Assembly (NCBI GenBank): GCA_016714365.1
Contig: JADJNH010000005.1
Span: forward strand, 2,456,501 to 2,520,500
Origin: Candidatus Vicinibacter affinis
GTDB lineage: Bacteria; Bacteroidota; Bacteroidia; Chitinophagales; Saprospiraceae
DNA length: 64,000 nt
Direction of reading: 5' to 3'
Shown here piece by piece: positions 10,199-18,978 of this stretch. The notes below the pieces were generated by a model, which saw only the letters and a list, made by a program, of their open reading frames with translations, was not told the DNA's origin and did no database searches. The translations under genes were made by a program, and so were the position numbers. Numbering within the stretch: position 1 is the first letter of the stretch; every line of letters begins with the position of its first letter.

Positions 10199-11605
10199 AT
10201 GAGCTGCAAAAAGGTTCTTAACTCATTTTTTATCATGTTCTTCACTGTTGCAGTTCTTCAAGCTGCACCAGATATTGAACTTGGGAAAACCTCCTTTAAA
10301 AATAATTGTGGTAGTTGTCACAATAAAAATATGAAGGACAATCTCACTGGACCTGCACTTGCAGGGGTAAGTGAGCGATGGGCTGCCTATCCGAAATCTG
10401 ATTTGTATAAATGGATCAGAAATTCACAAGGGATGATTGCATCTGGACACCCAAAGGCTGTTGAGCTTTGGGGTAAGTACAAACCAGTCATTATGACCTC
10501 CTTCCCTAATCTAAGTGACGATGAGATAGAAAGTCTGTTGCTTTACATTGATGGTGTTGCAGCAGGCACTTATCCTCCAAAGGCAGCAAATGCTGTAGGT
10601 ACTGGGACCGGTACCACCACTTCAGGCCCCGTTTCGAATGTTTGGTTATATCTAATTTTTGCTCTTTTAATCATTCTCTCTCTTTTCCTTTGGAATCTTA
10701 ACAGCGAATTAAACCACACCAAAAATATCTCAGAAGGAGACATTCATGCTAAAAGAGTTTCGATCTGGGATCAATTAGTAAGTAAATCAGTTATTACTTT
10801 TGTATTGTTCGGGTTAATACTTTTTGGAGGATACACAACTGTTAACAATGCTATATCTCTGGGAAGGCAGCAAAATTATGCTCCACAACAACCCATAAAG
10901 TTTAGTCATCAAACGCATGCAGGCCTTCACAAAATTGATTGTAATTATTGTCACGATGGAGCAAGAAGAAGTAAGCACAGTGTAATTCCTCCTGCGAGTA
11001 CTTGTATGAATTGCCACAAAGCCATCAAGAAAGGTTCAAAATACGGCACTGCAGAAATTACAAAGATTTATGCCTCAATTGGTTTTGACCCTACAACGGA
11101 TAAATACATTGACAATTATTCTTCCCTAAGTAATGAGGATATTGAAAAAATCTATACCAAATGGATAGGAGAGGAATACAAAAAGGAAAATAAGACAGCA
11201 TCCTTAGGTCCAGACGCTGTCCAGGAGGTACAAAAGCAATGGTCAGATATTAAAGAGGCTTTGACTCATGAGGCGAAACCAAAAGTTTCTGGGCCTATTG
11301 AGTGGATTAGAATTCACAATCTCCCAGACCATGTTTACTTTAACCATGCCCAACATGTATCAATCGGTAAGATTGAATGCCAAAAGTGCCACGGTAAAGT
11401 CGAGGAAATGGAACTGTTGCGTCAATATTCTCCATTGTCCATGGGCTGGTGCATTAATTGCCATCGTCAAACAGATGTGAAATTTCAAGACAATGCTTAT
11501 TACAATAGTTATAAAGCCTACCATGAAGAAATTAAAAGTGGTAGCCGATCTTCTGTAAAAGTTTCAGATATCGGAGGTTTAGAATGTCAAAAATGTCATT
11601 ATTGA
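10199..11605 (+). CDS. actA: ACIII subunit ActA with additional N-terminal cytochrome c domain
   Basis: Multihaem c-type cytochrome of alternative complex III, which passes electrons from quinol oxidation to the oxidase. From the ATG at 10199 (an upstream TTG at 10172 is less likely) the 468-residue product has a signal/anchor at 8-22, a monohaem domain with CGSCH at 37-41 and a probable Met ligand near 99, two membrane helices near 147-165 and 197-214, then five CxxCH motifs, the first two at 248-252 and 269-273 and the last at the extreme C-terminus (CQKCHY). Classical ActA is a five-haem protein, so this is a six-haem fusion. First gene of the act operon; actB begins 16 bp after it. Confidence 0.9.
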   Translation: MSCKKVLNSFFIMFFTVAVLQAAPDIELGKTSFKNNCGSCHNKNMKDNLTGPALAGVSERWAAYPKSDLYKWIRNSQGMIASGHPKAVELWGKYKPVIMTSFPNLSDDEIESLLLYIDGVAAGTYPPKAANAVGTGTGTTTSGPVSNVWLYLIFALLIILSLFLWNLNSELNHTKNISEGDIHAKRVSIWDQLVSKSVITFVLFGLILFGGYTTVNNAISLGRQQNYAPQQPIKFSHQTHAGLHKIDCNYCHDGARRSKHSVIPPASTCMNCHKAIKKGSKYGTAEITKIYASIGFDPTTDKYIDNYSSLSNEDIEKIYTKWIGEEYKKENKTASLGPDAVQEVQKQWSDIKEALTHEAKPKVSGPIEWIRIHNLPDHVYFNHAQHVSIGKIECQKCHGKVEEMELLRQYSPLSMGWCINCHRQTDVKFQDNAYYNSYKAYHEEIKSGSRSSVKVSDIGGLECQKCHY

Positions 11606-11621
11606 TTTTAATGTAAGATAA

Positions 11622-14600
11622 ATGAAGAACCATAATCAAATCACCTGGGTAAGTGAAAAGGATTTAACGAATGATCCTGTGTTTTTGGCTGAAACTGATT
11701 CAGAAGTTAACCATGTAGCCATCGACACGCTTTTAGAGGATGAAAGAACTCCTGAGCTTTCTGCTAACAGAAGGGATTTTCTCAAATTGTTGGGTTTTGG
11801 AATCAGCGCAGCTACTATGGCTTCTTGTGAAATCCCTGTCAAGAGAGCCATACCATATGTCATCGCTCCAGATGAAATCGTTCCTGGCATAGCCAATTAT
11901 TATGCATCCTCCTTTGTAAATGGAGGTGATTATTGTTCAATCTTAGTAAAGACCAGAGAGGGACGGCCAATTAAAATTGAAGGCAATGCCTTGTCTTCTA
12001 TTACTAAAGGTGGTACATCAGCACGTGTACAGGCTTCTGTACTTTCTCTATATGATATTAACAGGCTTCAATTCCCGGCCAGTTTCGATGGTAATACACT
12101 TAAGGAACTTACCTGGCAAGATCTTGATAAAGAAGTAATGGGAAAACTAAACGCCACTTCCAAAATTAGAATTTTGAGTGGTACTGTTATGAGCCCTTCA
12201 GCTAAAAGAGCGGTTCAGGATTTTTGTGCCAAGTTTCCAGGAGCAAAGCATATTTCTTATGATCCTGTATCCAGTGCAGCCTTACTTCAAGCTACGGAAG
12301 ATTGTTTTGGAGAAAGGGTAGTTCCTGAATATCGTTTCGATCTAGCTGAAACTATTGTTAGTTTTAATGCAGATTTTTTAGGTACCTGGATCTCACCAAT
12401 AGAATACGCGGCGCAATATGTCAGCAGAAGATCTATAAATCCTGAGAATCCTAGTATGTCCAAGCATTTTCAGGTTGAATCCCAAATGTCCCTAAGTGGG
12501 TCTAACGCCGATAACAGAATTTTAGTAAGGCCTAGCGAAATGGGTGCTGCCATAGCATTTCTTTATAATGAAATTGCTTCCAAAACTGGAGGAACCACAT
12601 CAGCCGGACCTGCCTTAAATGAAAAAGCGAAAAAAGCCCTTACTGTAGCTGCAGAAGCCCTTTTGGCTAATAAAGGAAAGTCATTAATTGTTTCCGCTTC
12701 AAATAACGTTGCAGAGCAAACCCTGATTCATGCTATTAATCAGTTATTAGGTAATATTGGATCGACTGTAAATTTTTCAAATGCATCTTTTCAGCGTCAA
12801 GGAAATGACCTGATGTTGACAGAATTAATCAATGAGATGAATGCTGGCACTGTGGATGCATTGTTTGTTTGGAATTCAAATCCATGCTATGATATCCCTT
12901 TGGCAGACCGCTTCAAAAGCGGAATGGCAAAAGTCGGGCTAAAAGTAAGTTTCAACACACTACTCGATGAAACTACATCCTTATGTAATTTTATTGCACC
13001 AGATCATCATTTTCTTGAATCATGGGGAGATGTTGAGGCTAAGAAAGGACATTACTCTTTAATTCAGCCCGCCATCAATCCTATATTTAATTCACGTCAG
13101 GCTCCGCATTCTTTGCTTATGTGGAGTGCGAGTACATTGTTATCACCTTCTTCGGAGCAGCCATATTACGAATTTGTTAAGTCGACATGGCAAACTCAGA
13201 TTTTTCCTAAAAGTGGAGCTTCTTCTTTCCAGTCCTTTTGGGATAAATGTCTTCATGATGGGGTATTTGAATTAAATACTTCAAATTCAGGGGCTCCCAA
13301 CTTCGCTGGAAATACAGCTGGCGCCATTGGAATGGTATCTTTACCGTCCTCCAACCCGCTTGAAATTTCTTTTATTGAAAATATTGGAATAGGAACCGGA
13401 CAGTATGCAAATAATCCTTGGCTGCAGGAATTAGCCGATCCAATTACTCGATGTGCCTGGGGAAATTATGTTTCAGTACCTGTAAGTTTTGATGGCGATA
13501 GAAATTTTATTGTATTTAATGACTTTAAAGAAAATGGAGAGCTTGCTGATTTAACATTTGGATCAAATGGTTTGACAGTAGGAGTTATCAAACAATTTGG
13601 ACAAATGGCCGGTACTCTTTCCATTCCACTGGGATACGGTAGAAAGAGTGCAGGAGTTTGTGGTACAGATGTAGGAACAGATGTTTTTCCGTTTGTTCAA
13701 ACAGATACTAAAGGTTACTTTCAGTATTACAATGCGGAAGTTAATTTGGGTAAAAGCAAGGGGGACATTGAACAAAACTTTGCCTGTGTTCAACACCATC
13801 ATACACTTGGGGTAACTGCCATAGAAAAGAGTTCAGGGAACAAAATCAATGCAGATGAAGCTGCCTTGATAGATGATGCTTTTAAGGGAATGACAAAAGG
13901 ATATCAAGGATCCCTGACCAAAAGATCTATTATAAGACAAAGCAATTTCAAAGACTTAAAAGAAAATATTGCCAAATTAGAAGAAGAAAGAAAAGAACAT
14001 CAGAATTTAAATTCAAAAACACTTTACCCCGGGCATGATTATTTATACAACAGTGGTCATCATTGGGGGATGCATATTGATTTAAATGCTTGTATTGGAT
14101 GTGGGTCATGCGCAGTAGCATGTATGGCTGAAAACAATGTGCCTGTAGTAGGTAAAAGGGAAGTATCCAGACATCATGAAATGACTTGGTTAAGAATAGA
14201 TCGATATTATTACGGAGATGTTGAAAATCCTAATGTAGTTTATCAACCTATGATGTGCCAGCATTGTAACAATGCACCGTGTGAAAATGTATGTCCTGTA
14301 AACGCAACCAACCATTCTTCAGATGGATTAAATCAGATGGCCTACAATCGTTGTGTAGGAACCCGTTATTGTGCAAATAATTGCCCTTATAAAGTTAGAA
14401 GGTTTAATTGGTTTGATTTTACTGCTGCTGATTTGTTTCCTCTTAATCAACACAGTATAGCTGGCGAAGGTAAAAAGCCATATTATGCTGAAAATTTGGT
14501 CAGGATGGTTTTGAACCCGGATGTAACGGTAAGATCAAGAGGGGTAATCGAAAAATGTTCATTTTGTATCCAGAGAATTCAGGAAGGTAAGCTAAATGCT

Positions 14601-14825
14601 AAAAAAGAAGGTAGAGCCCTTTTGGATAATGATGTTAAATCGGCTTGTCAAACAGCCTGTCCAACTGGTGCGATAACTTTTGGAGACATGAACAATCCGG
14701 ATGGAAAATTATCAAAAAAATTGGATAACCCACTTAATTACATCGTGTTAGAAGAGATCAACGTGAAGTCTGTGGTAAATTATACCATGAAAGTGAATAA
14801 CAGAGATGAAAATCTTGATGCTTAA
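11622..14825 (+). CDS. actB: ACIII subunit ActB, molybdopterin-oxidoreductase-like iron-sulfur protein
   Basis: Peripheral periplasmic subunit that relays electrons inside ACIII. The 1067-residue product has a Tat motif RRDFLKLLGFG placed about 50 residues in, as is typical of the Tat-variant form in this family, followed by an Ala/Ser region and SCE, compatible with lipid attachment. Residues about 80-720 resemble a molybdopterin oxidoreductase domain, which in ACIII is known to carry no cofactor. The C-terminal third has four cysteine groups for iron-sulfur clusters: CIGCGSCAVAC, CQHCNNAPCENVCP, CVGTRYCANNCPY and CSFC...CQTACP. It is 16 bp after actA and 18 bp before actC. Confidence 0.95.
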   Translation: MKNHNQITWVSEKDLTNDPVFLAETDSEVNHVAIDTLLEDERTPELSANRRDFLKLLGFGISAATMASCEIPVKRAIPYVIAPDEIVPGIANYYASSFVNGGDYCSILVKTREGRPIKIEGNALSSITKGGTSARVQASVLSLYDINRLQFPASFDGNTLKELTWQDLDKEVMGKLNATSKIRILSGTVMSPSAKRAVQDFCAKFPGAKHISYDPVSSAALLQATEDCFGERVVPEYRFDLAETIVSFNADFLGTWISPIEYAAQYVSRRSINPENPSMSKHFQVESQMSLSGSNADNRILVRPSEMGAAIAFLYNEIASKTGGTTSAGPALNEKAKKALTVAAEALLANKGKSLIVSASNNVAEQTLIHAINQLLGNIGSTVNFSNASFQRQGNDLMLTELINEMNAGTVDALFVWNSNPCYDIPLADRFKSGMAKVGLKVSFNTLLDETTSLCNFIAPDHHFLESWGDVEAKKGHYSLIQPAINPIFNSRQAPHSLLMWSASTLLSPSSEQPYYEFVKSTWQTQIFPKSGASSFQSFWDKCLHDGVFELNTSNSGAPNFAGNTAGAIGMVSLPSSNPLEISFIENIGIGTGQYANNPWLQELADPITRCAWGNYVSVPVSFDGDRNFIVFNDFKENGELADLTFGSNGLTVGVIKQFGQMAGTLSIPLGYGRKSAGVCGTDVGTDVFPFVQTDTKGYFQYYNAEVNLGKSKGDIEQNFACVQHHHTLGVTAIEKSSGNKINADEAALIDDAFKGMTKGYQGSLTKRSIIRQSNFKDLKENIAKLEEERKEHQNLNSKTLYPGHDYLYNSGHHWGMHIDLNACIGCGSCAVACMAENNVPVVGKREVSRHHEMTWLRIDRYYYGDVENPNVVYQPMMCQHCNNAPCENVCPVNATNHSSDGLNQMAYNRCVGTRYCANNCPYKVRRFNWFDFTAADLFPLNQHSIAGEGKKPYYAENLVRMVLNPDVTVRSRGVIEKCSFCIQRIQEGKLNAKKEGRALLDNDVKSACQTACPTGAITFGDMNNPDGKLSKKLDNPLNYIVLEEINVKSVVNYTMKVNNRDENLDA

Positions 14826-14843
14826 AAATAAAAATTAAGAAAA

Positions 14844-16268
14844 ATGGCAGGAGGATATGTTGCGCCGGTAAGAAGGCCCTTAGTTGAAGGGAATAAAACC
14901 TATCATCAGATTACAGAGGATTTATGTTCACCCACAGAGCGAACACCCAGCAGAGCCTGGGTAATTGCCTTTCTGATTTCAGTGACTGTTCTAGCATACG
15001 GACTTTTTTGCATCGTATGGACTATTTGGATGGGGACCGGAACCTGGAATTTAAATCGAACCATTGGATGGGGTTATGATATTACAAACTTTGTTTGGTG
15101 GATTGGTATCGGGCATGCTGGAACCTTGATATCTGCTATATTAATGCTTTTTAGGCAACGATGGCGTACGGGTGTAAATCGTGCAGCTGAGGCCATGACA
15201 ATTTTTGCCGTTATATGTGCCGCCTTATTTCCCGTAATTCACGTAGGTAGAGTTTGGGTGGTGTTTTATTTTTTCCCTTATCCGAACACGCGAGGATCTT
15301 TATGGCCAAATTTTAATTCACCTCTTCTTTGGGACGTTTTTGCCATCTCCACTTATTTTTCAGTTTCTCTATTATTTTGGTATACAGGATTAGTCCCTGA
15401 TTTTGCTACAGTAAGAAACAGAGCTACCGGATTCCGCAAGAAAGTGTACAACTTTTTATCTTTTGGTTGGACTGGTTCAGCAAAACATTGGCAAAGATGG
15501 GAATCCTTATCTTTGGTATTGGCTGGACTTTCAACCCCTTTGGTTCTCTCTGTTCATACCATTGTAAGTTTTGACTTTGCTACCTCTGTAATTCCTGGTT
15601 GGCATACCACCATATTCCCTCCATATTTTGTTGCGGGAGCTATTTTTTCTGGATTTGCCATGGTACAAACCCTAATGGTAATTACAAGAAAAATCTTGAA
15701 ATTGGAAGAGTACATTACTCTTGAACATATTGAGTCCATGAATAAAGTGATCCTGGTTACCGGAACAATTGTAGGGGTGGCCTATCTCACTGAATTATTT
15801 ATTGCCTGGTACTCAGGTTATGTTTATGAGCAATTTGCTTTCTTTAACAGGGCTATGGGCGTATACTGGTGGTCTTATTTTGGGATGATGGCTTGTAATG
15901 TTATTTCACCTCAGATTTTTTGGGTTAAAAAATTCAGGCGATCAATTTTTGTAACATTCTTCATGTCGATTTTTGTAAACATTGGAATGTGGTTTGAAAG
16001 GTTTGTGATCATTGCAACCACTCTTGCAAGGGATTATCTTCCATCTTCGTGGAGTTATTATACTCCAACTTGGGTAGAGATTGGGATTTTCGTTGGGACA
16101 ATTGGCTTATTCTTCACATTTTATATGATTTTCACAAGGGTGGCACCAGTTGTAGCTATTGCAGAGGTTAAGCATATTTTAAAAGTTGGAGGGGATCAAT
16201 ACATTGGTGAAAAGGCTCACCATAATGCATCGCATGCTCCGGAAGCCGCTAAACATCACGATCATTAA
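14844..16268 (+). CDS. actC: ACIII subunit ActC, NrfD-like quinol-site membrane protein
   Basis: Integral membrane subunit of the NrfD/PsrC family that forms a quinol-binding site of ACIII. The 474-residue product shows about ten hydrophobic helices, beginning near residue 38 after a hydrophilic N-terminus, with charged residues inside helices (for example HVGRVWVVFY and the GHAGT segment). The C-terminal tail is rich in His and Ala (EKAHHNASHAPEAAKHHDH). It is paired with the second NrfD-like subunit ActF further down the operon. Confidence 0.94.
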   Translation: MAGGYVAPVRRPLVEGNKTYHQITEDLCSPTERTPSRAWVIAFLISVTVLAYGLFCIVWTIWMGTGTWNLNRTIGWGYDITNFVWWIGIGHAGTLISAILMLFRQRWRTGVNRAAEAMTIFAVICAALFPVIHVGRVWVVFYFFPYPNTRGSLWPNFNSPLLWDVFAISTYFSVSLLFWYTGLVPDFATVRNRATGFRKKVYNFLSFGWTGSAKHWQRWESLSLVLAGLSTPLVLSVHTIVSFDFATSVIPGWHTTIFPPYFVAGAIFSGFAMVQTLMVITRKILKLEEYITLEHIESMNKVILVTGTIVGVAYLTELFIAWYSGYVYEQFAFFNRAMGVYWWSYFGMMACNVISPQIFWVKKFRRSIFVTFFMSIFVNIGMWFERFVIIATTLARDYLPSSWSYYTPTWVEIGIFVGTIGLFFTFYMIFTRVAPVVAIAEVKHILKVGGDQYIGEKAHHNASHAPEAAKHHDH

Positions 16269-16297
16269 TTATTTTAAAAAGTTCTGAACTTATTAAT

Positions 16298-16819
16298 ATG
16301 AGGCAATTTAATAAAGAAGTAATCTACGGTATCTATAGCGATGAAGAAGATTTACTTAGGGCTGTAAGAAATGCACGAAGCAAGCATCTCGAAATAATGG
16401 ACGTTTATACTCCATTTCCAGTTCATGGCTTGGATCAGGCTATGGGATTGAGTGAATCCAGACTCCATCAGGCAGGATTTATTTATGGGGCTTTAGGAAC
16501 CTTGACTGCCTTTCTTGGGATGAGTTGGATTTTTACACGCGATTGGCCAATTATTTTTGGAGGTAAGCCATATTGGCCTGTACCATCTTTCATTCCCATA
16601 ACTTTTGAATTGACAGTTCTTTTCGCAGCTTGGGGAATGACCATTACCTTTTATACAATTTGTGGACTATGGCCTGGGGTAACGAATCCACAATTAGATT
16701 TAAGAACCACAGATGATAAGTTTTGCCTGGCCTTTGATCGAGCAGATGTTCCTGAAGGTGTGGCCCAGTCATTTTTTAGTGAGACAGGTGCAGATGAAGT
16801 AAACAGTAAAACGATTTAA
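16298..16819 (+). CDS. actD: ACIII subunit ActD (DUF3341)
   Basis: Small membrane subunit of alternative complex III. The 173-residue product has a soluble N-terminal domain of about 60 residues with the conserved-looking IYSDEEDLLRAVRNAR and YTPFPVHGLD segments, then two membrane helices near 65-85 and 103-125, and a short cytoplasmic tail. This is the DUF3341 arrangement known for ActD. It is one base away from actE (stop at 16819, next ATG at 16821), so translation is probably coupled. Confidence 0.92.
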   Translation: MRQFNKEVIYGIYSDEEDLLRAVRNARSKHLEIMDVYTPFPVHGLDQAMGLSESRLHQAGFIYGALGTLTAFLGMSWIFTRDWPIIFGGKPYWPVPSFIPITFELTVLFAAWGMTITFYTICGLWPGVTNPQLDLRTTDDKFCLAFDRADVPEGVAQSFFSETGADEVNSKTI

Positions 16820-16820
16820 G

Positions 16821-17645
16821 ATGAAGAAACTTATATCACTCAGTTCGTATATTATTCTTTCTCTAATACTTAATTCTTGTTCTCCTGCAGAAGGAAACAA
16901 AACAGGACACGAATACATGCCCGATATGGCTCATTCAGTTGCATATGAAGCCAATGTTGATAATTACTATTATTATCATACCTGGGATTCAAAAGAGACT
17001 TATCACAATTTTAGTAAGCCTAAAAAGCCTGTCAACGGCACAATAGCAAGAGGTTACAGTGGTATTAATAATTCAGATTCAAGTTCAATGTCTCAGTTCA
17101 AATCAATGATGAAAGGGACTTCAACTAATAATTCAATTAGTACCCCTAAGAATGGTCATGTAAATTATTATTATCAAGACACCCCTGAAGACAGAATAAG
17201 AGCAGGTAGAGAAATGACATCAAATCCTTTTCCTCTAACTAAATCTGGGTTGGAAAAGGGAAAAGCCAATTATGATATTTATTGCAGTATTTGCCACGGT
17301 GCTAAGGGGGATGGTGCAGGATATCTTGTAAGAGATGACGGGGGAGTTTATCCGGCTCAACCTGCAAATTTTTTAAAGGATGAATTTATTGCTTCAAACG
17401 AAGGTAGATACTATCATTCCATCATGTATGGTTTGAATGTTATGGGAGGATATTCTGATAAGCTTTCATACGAAGAAAGATGGGAAGTCATTCACTATAT
17501 TAGATCTCTTCAAGCAGCATCAAAGAATTTAAAGTATTCTGAATCAGAAAATACATTTACCGGATCTCAGGCAATTGCAGATGCAAAAAAAGCAGCGGCT
17601 ACAGTTTCAAATACCGCGGCATCTGTTGTGGCTCCAAAAAAATAA
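16821..17645 (+). CDS. actE: ACIII subunit ActE, monohaem cytochrome c lipoprotein
   Basis: Periplasmic cytochrome c of ACIII. The 274-residue product has a lipoprotein signal with lipobox ILNSC (Cys near 20), a long hydrophilic linker rich in Tyr, Ser and Asn, and a class I cytochrome c domain at about 145-235 with haem motif CSICHG and a likely Met ligand in YGLNVMGGYSDKL. The C-terminal 35 residues are Ala-rich and probably disordered. It lies between actD and actF. Confidence 0.93.
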   Translation: MKKLISLSSYIILSLILNSCSPAEGNKTGHEYMPDMAHSVAYEANVDNYYYYHTWDSKETYHNFSKPKKPVNGTIARGYSGINNSDSSSMSQFKSMMKGTSTNNSISTPKNGHVNYYYQDTPEDRIRAGREMTSNPFPLTKSGLEKGKANYDIYCSICHGAKGDGAGYLVRDDGGVYPAQPANFLKDEFIASNEGRYYHSIMYGLNVMGGYSDKLSYEERWEVIHYIRSLQAASKNLKYSESENTFTGSQAIADAKKAAATVSNTAASVVAPKK

Positions 17646-17678
17646 ATTGAAGTACTTTCAAAGAAAAACTAGCGAAAA

Positions 17679-18962
17679 ATGAGTTCAATTCAATTACCAT
17701 CAAAAGATAAAGCAGTACTGGGTATTTTGGGAGCAATAGGAGTGTTATCTCTTATTGTTATTTTTCTGAATGATGATGAATTTCATACCAGACTGTGGAC
17801 AAATTTACTTCACAATGGAGTGTTTTTTACACTTATTTCCTTGATGGCCATTTTCTTTATTTGTATTTCTGTAACAGCCTATGCCGGATGGAACGTTGTG
17901 TTTAGAAGGATTTGGGATGGCATGTCTCAATTCCTTTTTGTTGGTCTTGGTTTGATGGGTATAATTGCCTTGGGAGTTTATTTTGGATGGCACCATTTAT
18001 ATCATTGGGCTGATCCTGATACTGCTGCGACTGATGAAATTATAAAAGGTAAATCCGGATTCCTTAACAAAAACTTTTACACATTTGTGGGTCTTGGAAT
18101 TCTGGCTACTTGGCTATTCTTTGCTCGTAAAATGCGAAGCCTAACTATTGCAGAAGATGACCATGGTGACCACAAATTGGAACATTACAAATCAATGAAA
18201 TTCTATGCTGCATTATTTTTACCTATTGCTGGCTTTTCCAGTGCTGCGGCTATTTGGCTTTGGTTGATGTCTGTTGATCCTCATTGGTACAGTACAATGT
18301 TTGCTTGGTACACAGGTGCAAGTTGTTTTGTTAGTATGATTGCTTTAACAATTTTACTTCTGATATATCTTAAAAGTAGAGGTTATTACCACAATGTAAA
18401 TTCAGAGCATTTTCATGACTTGGGTAAATTCTTGTTTGCTTTTTCAGTGTTTTGGACATATTTATGGTTTTCACAATATATGCTTATTTGGTATGGAAAT
18501 ATTGGGGAAGAAACCGTATACTTCCAGACCAGAATTCAGGAATATCCTGTGTTGTTTTATGGTAATTTGGTCATGAATTTTGTTTTGCCATTTTTAATCT
18601 TAATACGCAATGACACAAAACGCAAATACGGGACATTAATCTTGGTGGCAATCATAGTTTTTTTTGGTCACTGGATTGATTTGTTCCAAATGGTAAAACC
18701 CGGCGCATTGCACACAGCTCACGAACTTGCAGGACATGCTGCCACTGCCGTTTCTGACCATACAACTCTTGAAGCAGCTCATGGTGGACATGAAGCATCA
18801 GGATTTAAGTCAGGAGATACTTTGCCTGGCTTACCTGAATTAGGTTTAATGTTGGGTTTTGTGGCTTTGTTTTTTGCAACCACTTTACATTTTCTTTCCA
18901 AAGCAGCTCTCACTCCGAAGAAGGACCCATTTTTACAAGAGAGTTTACATCATCACGTATAA
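17679..18962 (+). CDS. actF: ACIII subunit ActF, NrfD-like membrane protein
   Basis: Second polytopic, NrfD-like subunit of alternative complex III. The 427-residue product has about ten hydrophobic helices, starting near residue 15, with aromatic- and His-rich segments (FGWHHLYHWADPD, MSVDPHWYSTMFAWY) typical of ActF. A periplasmic or cytoplasmic loop near 350-370 is His-rich (HELAGHAATAVSDH) and the protein ends LHHHV. It is 16 bp before the COX II gene, which ties ACIII and oxidase into one transcription unit. Confidence 0.94.
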   Translation: MSSIQLPSKDKAVLGILGAIGVLSLIVIFLNDDEFHTRLWTNLLHNGVFFTLISLMAIFFICISVTAYAGWNVVFRRIWDGMSQFLFVGLGLMGIIALGVYFGWHHLYHWADPDTAATDEIIKGKSGFLNKNFYTFVGLGILATWLFFARKMRSLTIAEDDHGDHKLEHYKSMKFYAALFLPIAGFSSAAAIWLWLMSVDPHWYSTMFAWYTGASCFVSMIALTILLLIYLKSRGYYHNVNSEHFHDLGKFLFAFSVFWTYLWFSQYMLIWYGNIGEETVYFQTRIQEYPVLFYGNLVMNFVLPFLILIRNDTKRKYGTLILVAIIVFFGHWIDLFQMVKPGALHTAHELAGHAATAVSDHTTLEAAHGGHEASGFKSGDTLPGLPELGLMLGFVALFFATTLHFLSKAALTPKKDPFLQESLHHHV

Positions 18963-18978
18963 TTGAAAAACACGAGAA

